A stretch of DNA of 64,000 nucleotides from NCBI RefSeq assembly GCF_005239225.2, contig NC_133293.1, forward strand, positions 17,948,333 through 18,012,332, given 5' to 3'. A model generated the notes under the pieces. That model was not told the origin of the DNA, searched no databases, and saw only the letters and a program-made list of their open reading frames with translations. Positions 12,405 to 24,337 of the stretch are shown here, piece by piece. Each line of letters opens with the position of its first letter. Position 1 is the stretch's first letter. The position numbers and the translations under genes are program-made. This stretch comes from Populus alba. Lineage: Eukaryota > Streptophyta > Magnoliopsida > Malpighiales > Salicaceae.

Positions 12405-13844
12405 ATGGTTGATTTAGATTGGAAAGCAAAGATAGTATCCTCTGATCTCCCAAACAAATCCCCAAAACTCTCCAACAAACTCCAAATCTCAATCCCAGCC
12501 ATTCCGTTTCGTGGCGTCTCGAATATCACTCCGACTCCTGCTTCCGACTCCTCTTGTTCAGCTTACGAGCACTGCTTCCGCCTCCCAGAGCTACATCAGA
12601 TCTGGAACCGCAAGGAATTTCCTAATTGGAAAACAGAGTCTATTCTAAAGCCAGCCTTGCAAGCTCTAGAAATCACTTTCCGGTTCATTTCAACGGTTTT
12701 ATCAGATGCAAGACCGTACGCGAATCGGAGAGAATTGACGCGGAGGATCGAGTCACTCACCACCTCTCAGATTGAGTTAATCGCGATCATCATCGAAGAC
12801 GAGGCAGAAGGTAGCACAACGCGTGGTACGGCTCCGATCGTTGACTTGAGCTCATCGAACAGTGTTCTGGTTAGAGATGGAAGCTATGCGGAGGTCTGGA
12901 AGGTTCCAGGTGAAACTACAGTGGTCAGCAAAACCAGCGAGGGAAGTCTGCTGCCTAGGCTCGCAACGTGGCAGACATCAGAAGATGTAGCTCAGAAAAT
13001 CTTGTACTCTATCGAATGCGAGATGAGACGGTGCCCGTACACACTTGGTCTCGGCGAGCCAAACCTAACCGGCAAGCCAAACCTTGAATACGACGCTGTT
13101 TGCAGGCCGAACGAAATCCACGCCCTCAAAAAGAGTCCTTACGATCACATAAACAACCAGGAAAACCAATCATTGTATACCACGCATCAAATCTTAGAGT
13201 CATGGATCCACGTGGCAAAACAAATAATCCAGCGCGTAACTGAAAGAATCGAAAGCAAAGAATTTTCAAGAGCGGCAAACGATTGTTATCTAGTCGAGAG
13301 AATCTGGAAACTTCTAGCAGAAATTGAAGACTTGCATCTACTGGTGGATCCAGATGATTTCCTGAGGCTAAAAAATCAGTTACAAATGCGATCGCTAGAT
13401 GAACCGGCTCCGTTTTGTTTCAGATCGAGAGAATTGGTGGAGATAACCAAATCGTGCAAGGAATTGAAGCATAAGGTACCGGAGATTTTAGGCGTTGAAG
13501 CGGACCCAACAGGTGGGCCCAGGATACAAGAAGCAGCCATGAGGTTGTACAGGGAAAAAAGGGAGTTTGAGAAGGTTTATTTGCTTCAGGCTTTGCAGGC
13601 AATTGAGGGTGCTTTGAAACGGTTCTTTTATGCGTATAAACAGGTGTTGGTTGTTGTTATGGGGAGTTTGGAGGCCAAAGGGAATGGCGTTTTGGTGAGT
13701 TCCGAGAGTTGTGACTCGTTGACTCAGCTGTTCCTTGAACCCACTTATTTTCCGAGTTTGGATGCTGCTAAGACTTTTTTAGGAGAGTCGTGGGGTCATC
13801 GACAACATAGTGGGATGGAGAGACGGAGTCGGAGGAAGCAGTGA
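12405..13844 (+). CDS. HSPRO2: HSPRO2-like nematode-resistance-related protein (Hs1pro-1 family)
   Basis: A single uninterrupted frame of 479 residues starting MVDLDWKAKIVSSDLPNKSP, a start nearly identical to the HSPRO family start (MVD.DW). The family was named after sugar beet Hs1pro-1. Arabidopsis HSPRO1/2 are stress- and salicylate-responsive proteins reported to bind the SnRK1 AKIN-beta-gamma subunit and to influence basal resistance. An Hs1pro N-terminal region (about 1-180) is followed by the C-terminal region (about 185-455), including EFEKVYLLQALQAIEG and FLEPTYFPSLDAAKTFLGE. No signal peptide or membrane segment is evident, so it is probably cytosolic. As I recall, Arabidopsis members are about 435-440 residues. 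Here the extra length includes a polar insert and a basic tail ending RRSRRKQ. Single-exon structure is normal for the family. Confidence 0.93.
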   Translation: MVDLDWKAKIVSSDLPNKSPKLSNKLQISIPAIPFRGVSNITPTPASDSSCSAYEHCFRLPELHQIWNRKEFPNWKTESILKPALQALEITFRFISTVLSDARPYANRRELTRRIESLTTSQIELIAIIIEDEAEGSTTRGTAPIVDLSSSNSVLVRDGSYAEVWKVPGETTVVSKTSEGSLLPRLATWQTSEDVAQKILYSIECEMRRCPYTLGLGEPNLTGKPNLEYDAVCRPNEIHALKKSPYDHINNQENQSLYTTHQILESWIHVAKQIIQRVTERIESKEFSRAANDCYLVERIWKLLAEIEDLHLLVDPDDFLRLKNQLQMRSLDEPAPFCFRSRELVEITKSCKELKHKVPEILGVEADPTGGPRIQEAAMRLYREKREFEKVYLLQALQAIEGALKRFFYAYKQVLVVVMGSLEAKGNGVLVSSESCDSLTQLFLEPTYFPSLDAAKTFLGESWGHRQHSGMERRSRRKQ

Positions 13845-16080
13845 AGGGATTGGAGGTGGAATCGGTGGGTGACTCCAACGAGTCTGATTTAATAGTTTTT
13901 TCTTTTTATTGGACAGTTATTCATTGCATTGTTTTTTCTTCTTTCTTTTTTTCTAATTATTTGTACCATCAATATATTTGATATTATAAAAATTTTGATA
14001 ATATTATTCTTTGAAAAATTGTAGCTTCGATTGAAGTATATTTCTGGGGTTTAAAATCATTATCTTCTAGCGAAATTGTGAGTCTTTATAGTTTTTCCAG
14101 ACGATAATTGGTTACAGCCGGTTTCTTGTTAACCTGTCACGAATACTTGATAATTTAGAGAGAAAAAAACCAGTTATTTAATTTGTATCGGAGTTCGAAC
14201 ACGAAAGAAAGAAAATGCAAGAATTTAGTGGGAGAAACTAACCACTACTGCTGTCTTTTAACAATTAAAAAACTGACATGAGAGGTCTTGAAGAGGTCTG
14301 GTTTTTGGCAGAAGTAATTATCCATGTTTTGAAAAAAGAAAAACAAGCGAAATGTTCTGTTGATTTTTACAAATTAAGAATTATTCTTTGTAAACTATTT
14401 GACAAACATGTTGCTCGACACTGGCCATGAATGATAACGTAAAAAAGCAGATTAACAAAAAACTATACTATCCATCTTCATCCTTGGAATAATTTTTTTT
14501 TTATGTTAGATTTATTTTATCCATGCACATAGAATACTATTTACTTGAATAGTTTCTTTTTTCATAATCCGTATTTTTCAATTTTAATTACATCTTGTCA
14601 TATTAGTTTATCGAGAATTGAACATTATAATTGTTTTAACTTGAGTTATTCAATTTCATATCTCAAATCGTAGGTTTATTAAAAATTAGACTTTACATGA
14701 TCTCATCATCCTGCAAGTAGATTGATAGGCTCAGGGTTTATTTTTAATTTGTGTAAAGTTGATGAGTCTTTATCGCACCAATAAATTTGTAATCTTGATA
14801 AAAAAAAGTCATCTGTGACGTATCCATCAAACAACTTGGTTCAAATCTAACTTGAGAAAAAAAAAATCAGTGACGTATCATTTTCATCCGGATCGTTTCA
14901 CTCTTTTACATTTTCAAGTTGACGAGGCAGCGGCTAACACAAGAATTGAACTCCTCACTCGTGTCAATAGTCGTCCAACGAATTAATATACATTTGAAAA
15001 GAAAAAAAAGCCTAGGAGATTTTGCTATTATCATGTTAAGAATCATGACTAACTAGTCAAATTAATTAAGGAGCCTGTCTGGTCAATCTTTCCATGTCAT
15101 TCACCGACTGCTAAATATTTTATTATACCGAGTCTAGGTTGGAAAAAAAAAATAAATACTAAATAGCAATTACAAGAGAATATGTTTTCTAGACCTAGAA
15201 TTTGGAATTAAAAAAAAAAAAAGCAAGGCAGACAACCTATGCTCTCATTGAAGACACGTACACATGTCACATGGAAGTTGGAATTGTAATGTTTTTATTT
15301 TTATTTTATTATTAATATAAATACCTGGATCACTTTTATATATATTTCAACAATTTTACAAATTTTAAAATTAATAATTATATAAATTTTAATAATTATT
15401 GTATTAATAATTACAGTACTCAAATCTAAAATTATGGAGTACTTATCCGAATGTAATGCTCATTCTTTCCCACTAAAGTACTGGTGTGCTTTGTCTGAGC
15501 CAACTTGGCCCACGGCCTGCAGACATGGATGGCCAAAATAAAAATGCACGTGTAAGTTGTCACTCCAGAATAGAGATGGGCAGTTTAAGCTTCCAGTACA
15601 TCGTAAAAGTGTTCCCTTTCGAGCTTAATATAAAAAGAAAAGAGAGACGAATGAATTTAGCTTGCCAACATATTTTGGGCCTAATAAGGTTAGGCCTGTA
15701 AATTTTCTATAGACGAGAACTGGTCAATACGTAACCGATCGCTTCGGGCCTCAGCCCGAAAAGTTTAATGTATAGTTTACAGGCCCACTGTATCACTCGG
15801 CCATGAATGGTCCTGTCAATAGGCAACAACTGTTCAAGTTCGTCATTTGCCTTCCATTTAAAGCAAAATGAGGTTACAAGTTAAAACAGTCCACGACGAA
15901 ATGCACATGCAGCATCCCTTTAAGCCATCCATGTCAATTCTCGATCTTAGAACACATGAAGGAGAAGAACCCAACAAGCTTTTCTTCTTGGATATAGTAG
16001 AAACGTGGTACTATCTCTATTCCGTCCCTTAATGAACACACATTGTCGAGTTGCCTCATCGAAAGAGAGGGAGATGGACC
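13845..16080. other. Intergenic region between HSPRO and the EF-hand gene
   Basis: Contains the presumed HSPRO 3' UTR and AT-rich sequence with short poly-A runs. No coding frame with a recognisable domain was seen. Confidence 0.6.
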
Positions 16081-16397
16081 TGGGAAATTGGAATAATAAA
16101 TAATCCATTCAATGAAAATTAGATGAAAACGAAGAGTCATTGTATACTTTATCGAAAAAAGAAAACAATAAAGAGAGTTAATTGTACTAAACTGTTGTGG
16201 AAGAAGAAGCAGACGCCAATTATATGATGATATAAAGTGGGACATTGGAATAATAAATAATCCATTCAATGAAAATTAGATGAAAACGAAGAGTCATGGT
16301 ATATTTTATCGAAAAAAGAAAACAATAAAATGATTAATTTATTGTACTAAACTGTGGTGGAAGACGAAGCAGGCGCCGATTATATGATGATATATAG
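16081..16397. repeat. 157-bp tandem duplication upstream of the EF-hand gene
   Basis: Two adjacent copies, 16081-16237 and 16238-16397, both begin TGGGAAATTGG or TGGGACATTGG and share GGAATAATAAATAATCC, GAAAACGAAGAGTCAT and TTATATGATGATATA in the same order. They differ by scattered substitutions and a few indels, so the duplication is not brand new. The second copy ends about 70 bases before the ATG at 16470, so the duplicated segment lies in the 5' UTR or proximal promoter. Confidence 0.9.
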
Positions 16398-16469
16398 GGA
16401 TAATAGAAGTCTTCCTTCGTTGCTACAGATAAACTAAATTTTTTTTCCCAATCTTGTTTCCTATTAGAA

Positions 16470-17184
16470 ATGGATGAGTTGCACAAGATTGCAAAAACCT
16501 ATTACGAAACTGCCAATAGTGATGATAAAGATCTTGTGCACCAAGTTTTCAAGAGAATGGATATGGACGGCGATGGCGAGATAAGTCTTCAAGAGTTCTT
16601 GGCATTCGTCAAGAACGAGGGCCGCATAGAGATGGCAAGTCCCAGCTTCTTCAAAGAGCTAAACAAAAAGGGAACTGGCAGACTAGATTTAATGGAAGCA
16701 ATGGCACTTTGGTACATAATTGAGAGTGGCAGAAAATTCTGTGATGGTTGCGGTGAGTTTATGAAGGGGTTCTTCTTGTCTTGCATGGAATGCTTTGATC
16801 ATGAGGATAGGTCCTTCAATCTCTGCTGCGCATGTTTCGAACAGGGACGATACGTGCACAGTCACAATTCTTGGATAACTATGTTCTTCTTGAAATCAAG
16901 AGGTTGGATGCTTTGAAAGAGAAGAACGTTGCAAAGAGGAAGCTTCGACGGGAAGCTGAGAAGAAGAGAGCAGAACAAGAAAGACAGAAGGATGTAAACC
17001 CAGTTGCTGTTGCATTTTTTAATTTCAAATTATGCGTGGAGTTTAAATGTTTCTCAAAAATTTTCAATTTATTAATAATCTTTTTTTGTTGCAGGCTCCA
17101 ACCCCAGACCCGGAGGTTATTAAGCAACGGCTCCCCAAACCTGTAAGACACGAGATTGTACCCTACAATCCACATCAAGGAGAT
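16470..17184 (+). pseudogene. EF-hand and ZZ-type zinc-finger protein with an apparent frameshift
   Basis: The first exon encodes a canonical EF-hand calcium loop DMDGDGEISLQE (residues 31-42) and a second degenerate EF motif near 65-80. A ZZ-like zinc site follows, with Cys 91, 94, 105, 108, 119 and 122 and the pair H130/H132. The frame then runs to a stop at 16916 (148 residues). From about 16866, however, frame +2 continues the family-like sequence FLDNYVLLEIKRLDALKEK and a charged coiled stretch to a donor at 16994, followed by a second exon 17095-17184 in that same frame. This indicates loss of one base near 16866-16869, by mutation or sequence error. Relatives combine calcium sensing with a zinc finger; the substrate is unknown. 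A third exon is not convincing. It may be a truncated protein or a pseudogene. Confidence 0.7.
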
Positions 17185-18415
17185 GTAAGTTTCTGCCTTG
17201 CCTGATTTCATGATCATTGTGGGCATGAAATACACTATAATCTAATCGAACGAATTTTCTTTAATTTGCTTTATACTCAATTGAAGTGACACCGACGCAC
17301 TCTCAATTCTGCACTTCAATACTTAAATGATAATCAAACTGAATTTTTTTAAATTTAGAAATAAAAAATTATGTTCATACAATTTTCGTTTCGTATTTAA
17401 TTATAAATTATTAATGTTGTTTTTTCAATTTCATTTACCTCTATTTCTGGCATCGTGTTTATAATGTCTATGCGTATATAGTAACCATAAGGCTTGAAAA
17501 TTTATTCTTCATAAAATATTATTCACCAATTTTTGTTTTTCTAGTTTTTGCATAATGCAGCAGTGCTCGCTGTGAGGGTGGCTGGGGCGGTGATTTCTAG
17601 ATGTTCCATTATGTGAGAAAATTGATGATTTGGCTGCTTCTAAATCGGAGGATTTTGTAATGGATTTTCTTATGAAGGTTGTTTTGTTCATCATCTGTGT
17701 TTTGGACTTTCAATTGTGATGAGCCACATTTATAGTTTTTGTTGAAACGACTTTATGTTGGCTTCAAGGCGTTTTTCGTATTAACGTCCTTTCTGATTGC
17801 AATCGGAATTTTTATTATCAGAATTAGTGCTCATAATTTGATTAATTGATTGTTCGAGATTTTTTTTAATTAATTTTATAGATTCTAAAATTAATATCCA
17901 TGTAAATTTATAATAATTATAAAAAAACTTAAATTCATAATTATTATTTAAAATTTGATCAATTAAACTACATCTCAAAGTTAATTATTTAAGATTTTTA
18001 TTATATATAATAAATGACCATCAAATTAGGATTTCAAACTATTTTAATAATTAGAGAAGAAATTCAGCAAAACACATGATTTGATTGATTAAATATTATA
18101 TTCAAGTTAATTTAAATTGATTATCATTTTATATTTAAATTTATTTTATTTATAATTTCTAGTTAGAGAATAACAAACTAATATTTAAAAATAAATGATA
18201 AAATAAAATAAAATATGTAACCAATTAGGTTTATAATTGTAATTTTGCATAATCTAAGACAACTAGTGCACACATCAACCGAGATAATGGACCCCACATG
18301 TACTGTCAAATTTCCAGTCTACGAACACGTATTGCAAGCAGCGTCAGTATAAGTCATGAGATCTCTTGCAACACCGGCATTTCCTTTAGATAGCTAGTTG
18401 CCTTAGTCTGCTTCT
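17185..18415. other. Spacer between the EF-hand and B3 genes
   Basis: No further intact exon of the EF-hand gene is convincing. A possible acceptor near 17561 leads quickly to stops. It also holds a degenerate SINE-like core near 17850-17980 and AT-rich sequence. The last 150 bases precede the B3 gene start and probably contain its promoter. Confidence 0.5.
17850..17980 (-). repeat. Degenerate SINE-like fragment
   Basis: The segment around ATTCTAAAATTAATATCCATG matches, with many changes, the core TAACGACCATGTAA region of the SINE at 47259-47464 and the copies at 2840-2965 and 45457-45630. No poly-A tail or target duplication could be defined. Confidence 0.4.
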
Positions 18416-20633
18416 ATGTCTTCTCGGAAGGAAGTTGGGCCCAGCCGGAGCCGCTACCTGCAGTCACATTCTCAGATAGAGAGCCCGCTATGCCATTTCT
18501 TCAAGATAGTCTTCCCTAGCACACTGAAAGACAAGAAGCTGGTAATTAATTACTAAATCCCTGTTTTCTTTTCATGCATGCGGTAATGTATTGTGGATTC
18601 AAGTTCATTGTTATAAATAGATTGAAGATTAAGAATTATCAGTGAGTGATCCTTCTGGTTCATTCTGATTCTGCATCTAGTCAATTCCATTGTTTGTGAT
18701 TTGCATGTCCAAAAAGGACAAAAAAAAACGGGTTTTGTTTTTAAAAACGGAAAGAAAGCAGGGATTTAGTCGTAATCGTATGCGTCCAGATACATTATGA
18801 AAGTTCAATTTGAATTTTGAAGCTATTGCGAGGAATCTTTGTTGTATTGGGCCATCCTCCAGAAAGTTATATAATTATCTTTCAGCCGAATGCAGCAAAA
18901 TGCCAGCTCTTTATATATAATCACAAATGGATTTCCCGCAAAAGGAGACCTAGCTGATAATGTCAGGTCATGAGCCTATTGGCCATAGCCTAACCACAGA
19001 CTTTTCATTATTATAAAACCTCCAAGCCCAGGCCAATACAAGACTCTATTGCATCATGTCTGCTTAAAGTTGTTCAGAAGGCGCTGTTATTATTGGAGTG
19101 GAAAAGTAAAGTACTTGGCAAGCCTGATAAGGATTTTGATCATAAAGCATTGACTGTAGTTGGAAAAACAGGATTTGACTTCAGGGCTTTGGATTTCAAT
19201 GATGCATTTCAATGTAATCGATATAATTTACATATGGCATGTATCGTTTGTATTTAACCACTTACAATTCTTATGATACCCTGCCATCTGAAATGTGCCG
19301 ATGTGAGTTCGTTTTACAATAAAAACTATAGTATAATGCAAATGTTCGAAACGAGATTTATTATCTTTGAAGCACCTTTTGTTCTACTTGTACTGGGACA
19401 CCAGTCTAATTCAATAAAAAATTCATGCAGAGGATTCCAAGGGAGTTTGTGGAGAAATTTGGGGAAGGGCTCTCTGATATTGCTAAAGTTGCTGTCCCCA
19501 ATGGTGATGAATGGCAAGTAGGAATAACAAAAGAGCATAACAACATTTGGTTTGATGAGGGCTGGCAAGAGTTTGTAGAGCATCATTCTATTGGTTCTGG
19601 TTACCTTGTAGTCTTTCAATATAGAGGCGACTCCAATTTCAGTGTTCTTATATTTGATATGACTGCTTGTGAAATTCAGTATCGACGTGTGAGACCAACT
19701 GGAGGTGAGGGGATAAATGATGCTGAAAAATGCTTATTCTATGATGAAGATGAAATGAAAGATGAAGGCTCTGTTGAAAGCTTGGATACCCATTATTGCC
19801 GTGCTCTGAAAAGTAGAATTTTCAATCTAAATGCTAGAGAGGGGGGTTCAAGCAAAGGGCACGGTCCATCATCAGAGACAACTGAAAAGAAAGAGTATCT
19901 TGAGATGACCGATGTAGATGATACTAGTGAATCAAGAAGAGGGAAGTCGTTGAAGAAACATAGAATGTCTGGCCCCCATGGAGAAACCAAAGCCAATAAA
20001 AGTAAATCAAAATCTAAACTTGGTGAGCTCTTTGTTTTGTTTATTTGTTGCAACCTTCCTTGCGTGATATTATGCTCTATGATGTCTTTTTTCCATTAAA
20101 CGCAGGTGAAAACGAGTTGTTGCCAGAATGCGAAGCTATAGAATTTGTTCCTCGTGGGTTTGCGAAGGCATCGGAAAAAAGCAAGAGGGCAATTCATGCT
20201 GCCAGAATGTTCGAGCCTAAAAGTCCATCTTTCATGGTTATGTTGCGGCGATATAATTTCTATAACCGTTTTTTGGTATGCCATGCATAGAATAAGCTCA
20301 TGAAATTCTCAAAATTTATATTCAATTCTCATTTTTTTTTCTTTTTTGGTGCAGTACGTGCCCCTTGAATTTGCTCAAAGACATATGAGCAATGCTCCTC
20401 GGTGTATTAAACTTCAAGTTTCTGATGGAAGAGAGTGGCCTATACAAATCAATAGAAACCAACGTCGCTATTTGAGCATCTCAAAAGGATGGAATGAATT
20501 TTCCCAGGAAAATAATCTGAAGGAAGGAGACGTATGTGTCTTTGAGCTAATCAACAAGGAGAAATTCGTGCTGAAAGTCACAATTTTTTGCGAACTTGAA
20601 GACAACGGTCAACGTTCCTTTGGATTAAATTGA
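18416..20633 (+). CDS. B3 domain transcription factor, VRN1/REM-like, two B3 domains
   Basis: Four exons, 18416-18541, 19431-20022, 20106-20275 and 20355-20633, join in frame to give 388 residues. The first B3 domain spans about residues 26-120 (CHFFKIVFPSTLKDKKL, then RIPREFVEKFGEGLSD and GWQEFVEHHSIGSG). The second spans about 285-378 (SPSFMVMLRRYNFYNRFL, then GWNEFSQENNLKEGD). The long middle part is acidic and polar with a Lys/Ser-rich basic patch (SKSKSK) that could be a nuclear signal. Two terminal B3 domains joined by such a linker are the plan of Arabidopsis VRN1, a DNA-binding protein that maintains silencing of FLC after cold. Many REM relatives have other or unknown roles, so the vernalization role should not be assumed. 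The ATG in exon 1 was chosen because it puts the first B3 start directly in frame with the donor at 18542. Confidence 0.9.
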
Positions 20634-22295
20634 GGGTAAGAGCAACTGTAAGTAATCCTTTGATATTGGCACCTAATTCCTGTTTGGTATATTGTTTACT
20701 GATACAGTTTATTTCAAATGAGCACAGATCAAGGTTTGATCAGTTAGTTTGTCAGAGGGCAGCTTACTGAATGGCATTTTGTTTAGTATTTCAACTACTC
20801 GGAACTATAGCTATAAGCAACAAGTTTTCTGTGTCTCTACTTTCATACCTGTGCAGTTGAAGGCACACAACAGCAGGAAATGGAAGCAAAACCTGACGCG
20901 CACAGCATCAGCGAATTCTGTTCTTTGAATTTCTTTTTGTGTTTTGTAATGTATAAATGTAGATCATAACCTTGTGTAAAGTTCGCTCGCTAAACGAACT
21001 CACTCTGCTGATGTGTAATATTCTGCAGTTTGTTCCTTTGCAAAGAGGATATATCTCCCTGCTAATTATGGATCCATTAGACACTAACAAAGAAACAAAA
21101 ACTAGACTAGGACAATCTGATTCCAGCGCAAAACACATTGACGGGCATCAATCTATAATCATTTTGCAAAGGAAATTCTGCTGCCGGTTCATATTTCCGG
21201 GAAACCTGACCTTGAGGTAATCGACAGGCCAAGATCTGGAGTCCATGTTTAATGGGCCACTTGGCCTTTTAAAACTCAGGACAGGCCTGATACTATTATG
21301 CTTACGAGAATAGTTTCAAAGCCCATAACTACTTAATCACTGGGCCATTAATAATTGTAACCCATCCAAAATTCGCCACGTGTATATAAATGCCGGTGAT
21401 GCTGTTTTTAGGTGCTTGGGCCTGTCAAGGAGAAGATCCCCTCTGCCTGGGGCACTTGACTCGGTATAGGAAGAGACCATGTGTAACAGTCTTGAAACTC
21501 CTACGTGTGCTGTAGGCCTGTAGCCACGTCGCTAACGAATAAGATTACAGCGCAACTCACGAGAAATAAAAAGTGTCAACGTGTCATGTATCGCAGGACA
21601 CGTGTCTCGTTCCTGCAAGTTACCAGAACCCCGTAAAATCTTCACCTGTAACAGCCAATAGAAAGATACTGAAAAGTTTTGAATTTTTGGGAGGAAAAAA
21701 AAACCTAGTATATTACAATTGAAAAAAATAAATGCTCTTATGTGACAAGCACCCTTGCTTCTAGTACTAGCTAGCTCTCTCTTTTTCTCCAATTACAAGA
21801 AGAGATAAAAATAATTCCTGACAAGTTTCATGATAGGATTATCATTTTTAGCATCAAAATTCTGGTAAGCTTCGTGTGTGTGTGTGTGTGTGTGTGTGAG
21901 TGTGATTAAAACCTCGTTACTTTTGTTTAGACATGTTTACATAGTTCTTCAATTATGAAAATTTGAGAGTGGAGAAAGTGAAAGCAATGTCATGAAAAGG
22001 AGATTTTCATTTTCATTTTCCCTTTCCTTTTATTTTTTACTCTAACGGGTAGCTTTGTGGCCATGTTTTCAGGTGGGATTGAATTAAAAGCAACAGGACC
22101 TTCTAGACTTGAATGTGCCTTTGCTTTTATATAGAAAGGCAAGGTTTTCCACGGGCAACTTGGGACTTTTGACTTGATTATAAATTGCTGTATCTTGTCT
22201 CTCTTTCTTGTTTTTTCCCCCCTTCTCTGAGAGAAACTCGAGTTTTTTTTAGCCCTCTTCTATTGAATTAGAAAATTTTAAGTCTCCAATAATAA
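20634..22295. other. Intergenic region between the B3 and TPR genes
   Basis: Holds the B3 3' UTR, two CACGTG motifs (21377-21382, directly followed by TATATAA, and 21599-21604) and a (GT)n run at 21874-21898. No coding frame with a recognisable domain was seen. The last few hundred bases should hold the TPR gene promoter and 5' UTR. Confidence 0.55.
21874..21898. repeat. (GT)n microsatellite
   Basis: About 12 GT units roughly 400 bases upstream of the TPR gene start. Confidence 0.95.
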
Positions 22296-24337
22296 ATGGG
22301 ACTGGAGATTTTGCAAAGTTTGCATCTCATAGTTCCCCCTTTATCATCTACTTGTAGAAGACCTGTTTTTGCAAGATCCTATTTTGGTGGTGCGAGCAAT
22401 CAAGGTTTGGCTTGTCTGTTACCCCATCCATCAATCCTTTTTGGTTCTTCTAGGAATCTCAAAGGTCCTGGTTTGAAAAGATCTTGCAGTGACAGTCTTG
22501 ATGAGTTTTACAACGAAGAGATTGAATATTTGGCAAGGAGTTATGATATTGTGGATGACGACGAAAATGATCACAACGACACTGCTTATGCAGTGTCAGC
22601 AAGTTCTAATATTTCTAAAAGTAATGATGGAGAAAGCAGCAAAAATAGGAATAGTTCCGACTCGTTTTTGCCTTCGAAGATTGAGTTTCTGGAGCCTAGT
22701 TTGCTTGGAATTCAACCAGAGCCACCAGATTGGCCAGGGAGAAATGAGATTGCAAGGATGAGCATTGAACTGAGAGCAAATAGCGTTGATATTCCTTTGT
22801 CATTAAGGATGCTTAAGAGGAAGTTAAAATGGCAAAAGGGTTTTGCAGTTGTGCGGAATTCTGCATACTGCTCTGTGAAGAGGGCCTTTGCTTCCATGGT
22901 GTTGATAATTCAAGAGCTTCAGAGCCACGCTTTATATACGAGGGGGGGTCTTCACGGTGAAGATTTACGAAGGATTATGGAAAAGGTTAACTCGGAACTG
23001 AATGCTTCATTTGTGTGGCTCTTTCAACAAGTCTTTTCGCGGACACCAACGCTCATGGTTTATGTGATGCTCCTTTTAGCCAATTTCACTGTACACTCAA
23101 TGTTTGGCAACATTGGTGTTCCTGCTGCTCCATCACCAAGAATCTTCCAAGAGACTATCACAACTCCAGATGAAATGGACCAAGAACAATCAAATGCTGA
23201 TCATGCTGTAGGAAATAACAACGGTGGTGCAGGGAAAGTTGACCGGAGCATCGGTGGGAGTGAAGGGGGCGACTGGCATTTTGGGAGAATATCACCTTTT
23301 ATTCGGTATCCCAACCTTGTTCCCGAAGAGACAGGTGAGGTTTCTTTGCCCGGAAATCAAGAAATGGTTTCGGTGGAAGAGACAGTACTGTGGAACGCAA
23401 TGGTAGAGGAAGCTTCAAGAATGCAAGTGGAATCAGGATATGAGATTCTTGATCGTGAGACTATGAAACAGTTCGTATCACGTGTAACAGTGGATCTTGA
23501 ACCGAGTGATTATGTTGAGTATTACAGAACTGATCTTCTTTATCAGATGGCTATCGCTGAGGATCCAAAAAACCCTCTTCTGCTTTCTAATTATGCCCAG
23601 TTCCTCTGCACAGTTCGTCACGACTACGACAGGTGATCCAGATTCCTACCCTCTTAGTTAATCTCTCAGTGTTTTACTAGTTCTTTTCTTGTATTTTTAG
23701 ATATCAGTTGAAAGCAATTGTATCTTGCATAACAGCATAAGATTGGTCTACATGCTTATAACATAGTAAGATGAGATATGGAGAAGTTTTTGAAGTGTTT
23801 CATTTAGCTGCCTTAACCTTTTGATTCCTCGAAGAAAATGAATCCTAGTTCTTTCCTTCGATTAGTGGAGGGATGGAGACATTCACTATCGTAACTCCTT
23901 TTTACCGAATTATGTAATCATGATGAGTCTTAAGCAATTCATCTTCCACAGACGTTGGTGATTGAGAAGCCTTTCGGAAAGGCTTCCCCTTCACCACCAA
24001 CTAAACTAGAGAGTATTTCTCTTCTGGTATCAAATATTGTGACAATCATGTGATTTCTGATTCTGTTTCCTTTTCTTTCTCAATTATCTGGGAACATAAC
24101 AGGGCAGAGAAATGCTTCAAGCGTGCTATAATGGTTGGACCACCAGATGCTGAGGCATTCAGTCACTACGCAGATTTCTTGTGGAGGGTAAGGAAGGACT
24201 TGTGGAGTGCAGAAGAGAGATATCTGCAAGCTTTATCAATTGAACCGAATAACACTGAGCATGCTTCCAAGTATGCTTCTTTCCTCTGGAGCACTGGAGG
24301 CGAAGAGACATGTTTTCCTCTCAATGCTCCTCAATGA
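22296..24337 (+). CDS. Tetratricopeptide-repeat protein of unknown role
   Basis: Two exons, 22296-23632 and 24103-24337, join within an Arg codon to give 523 residues. The C-terminal region carries consecutive TPR-like helices: YQMAIAEDPKNPLLLSNYAQ, then RAEKCFKRAIMVGPPDAEAF, then AEERYLQALSIEPNNTEHAS. The repeat pattern with NYA.FL and HYADFLW matches a plant family of single-gene TPR proteins, including, as I recall, At5g20190. The N-terminal half is Ser/Asn/Asp-rich and low in structure, with KRSCSDSLDEF and an acidic DDDEND patch. A hydrophobic stretch near residues 252-272 (TLMVYVMLLLANFTVHSMFG) could span a membrane. TPRs bind other proteins; partner and location are unknown. The intron falls inside the TPR array, as in relatives. 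Confidence 0.88.
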
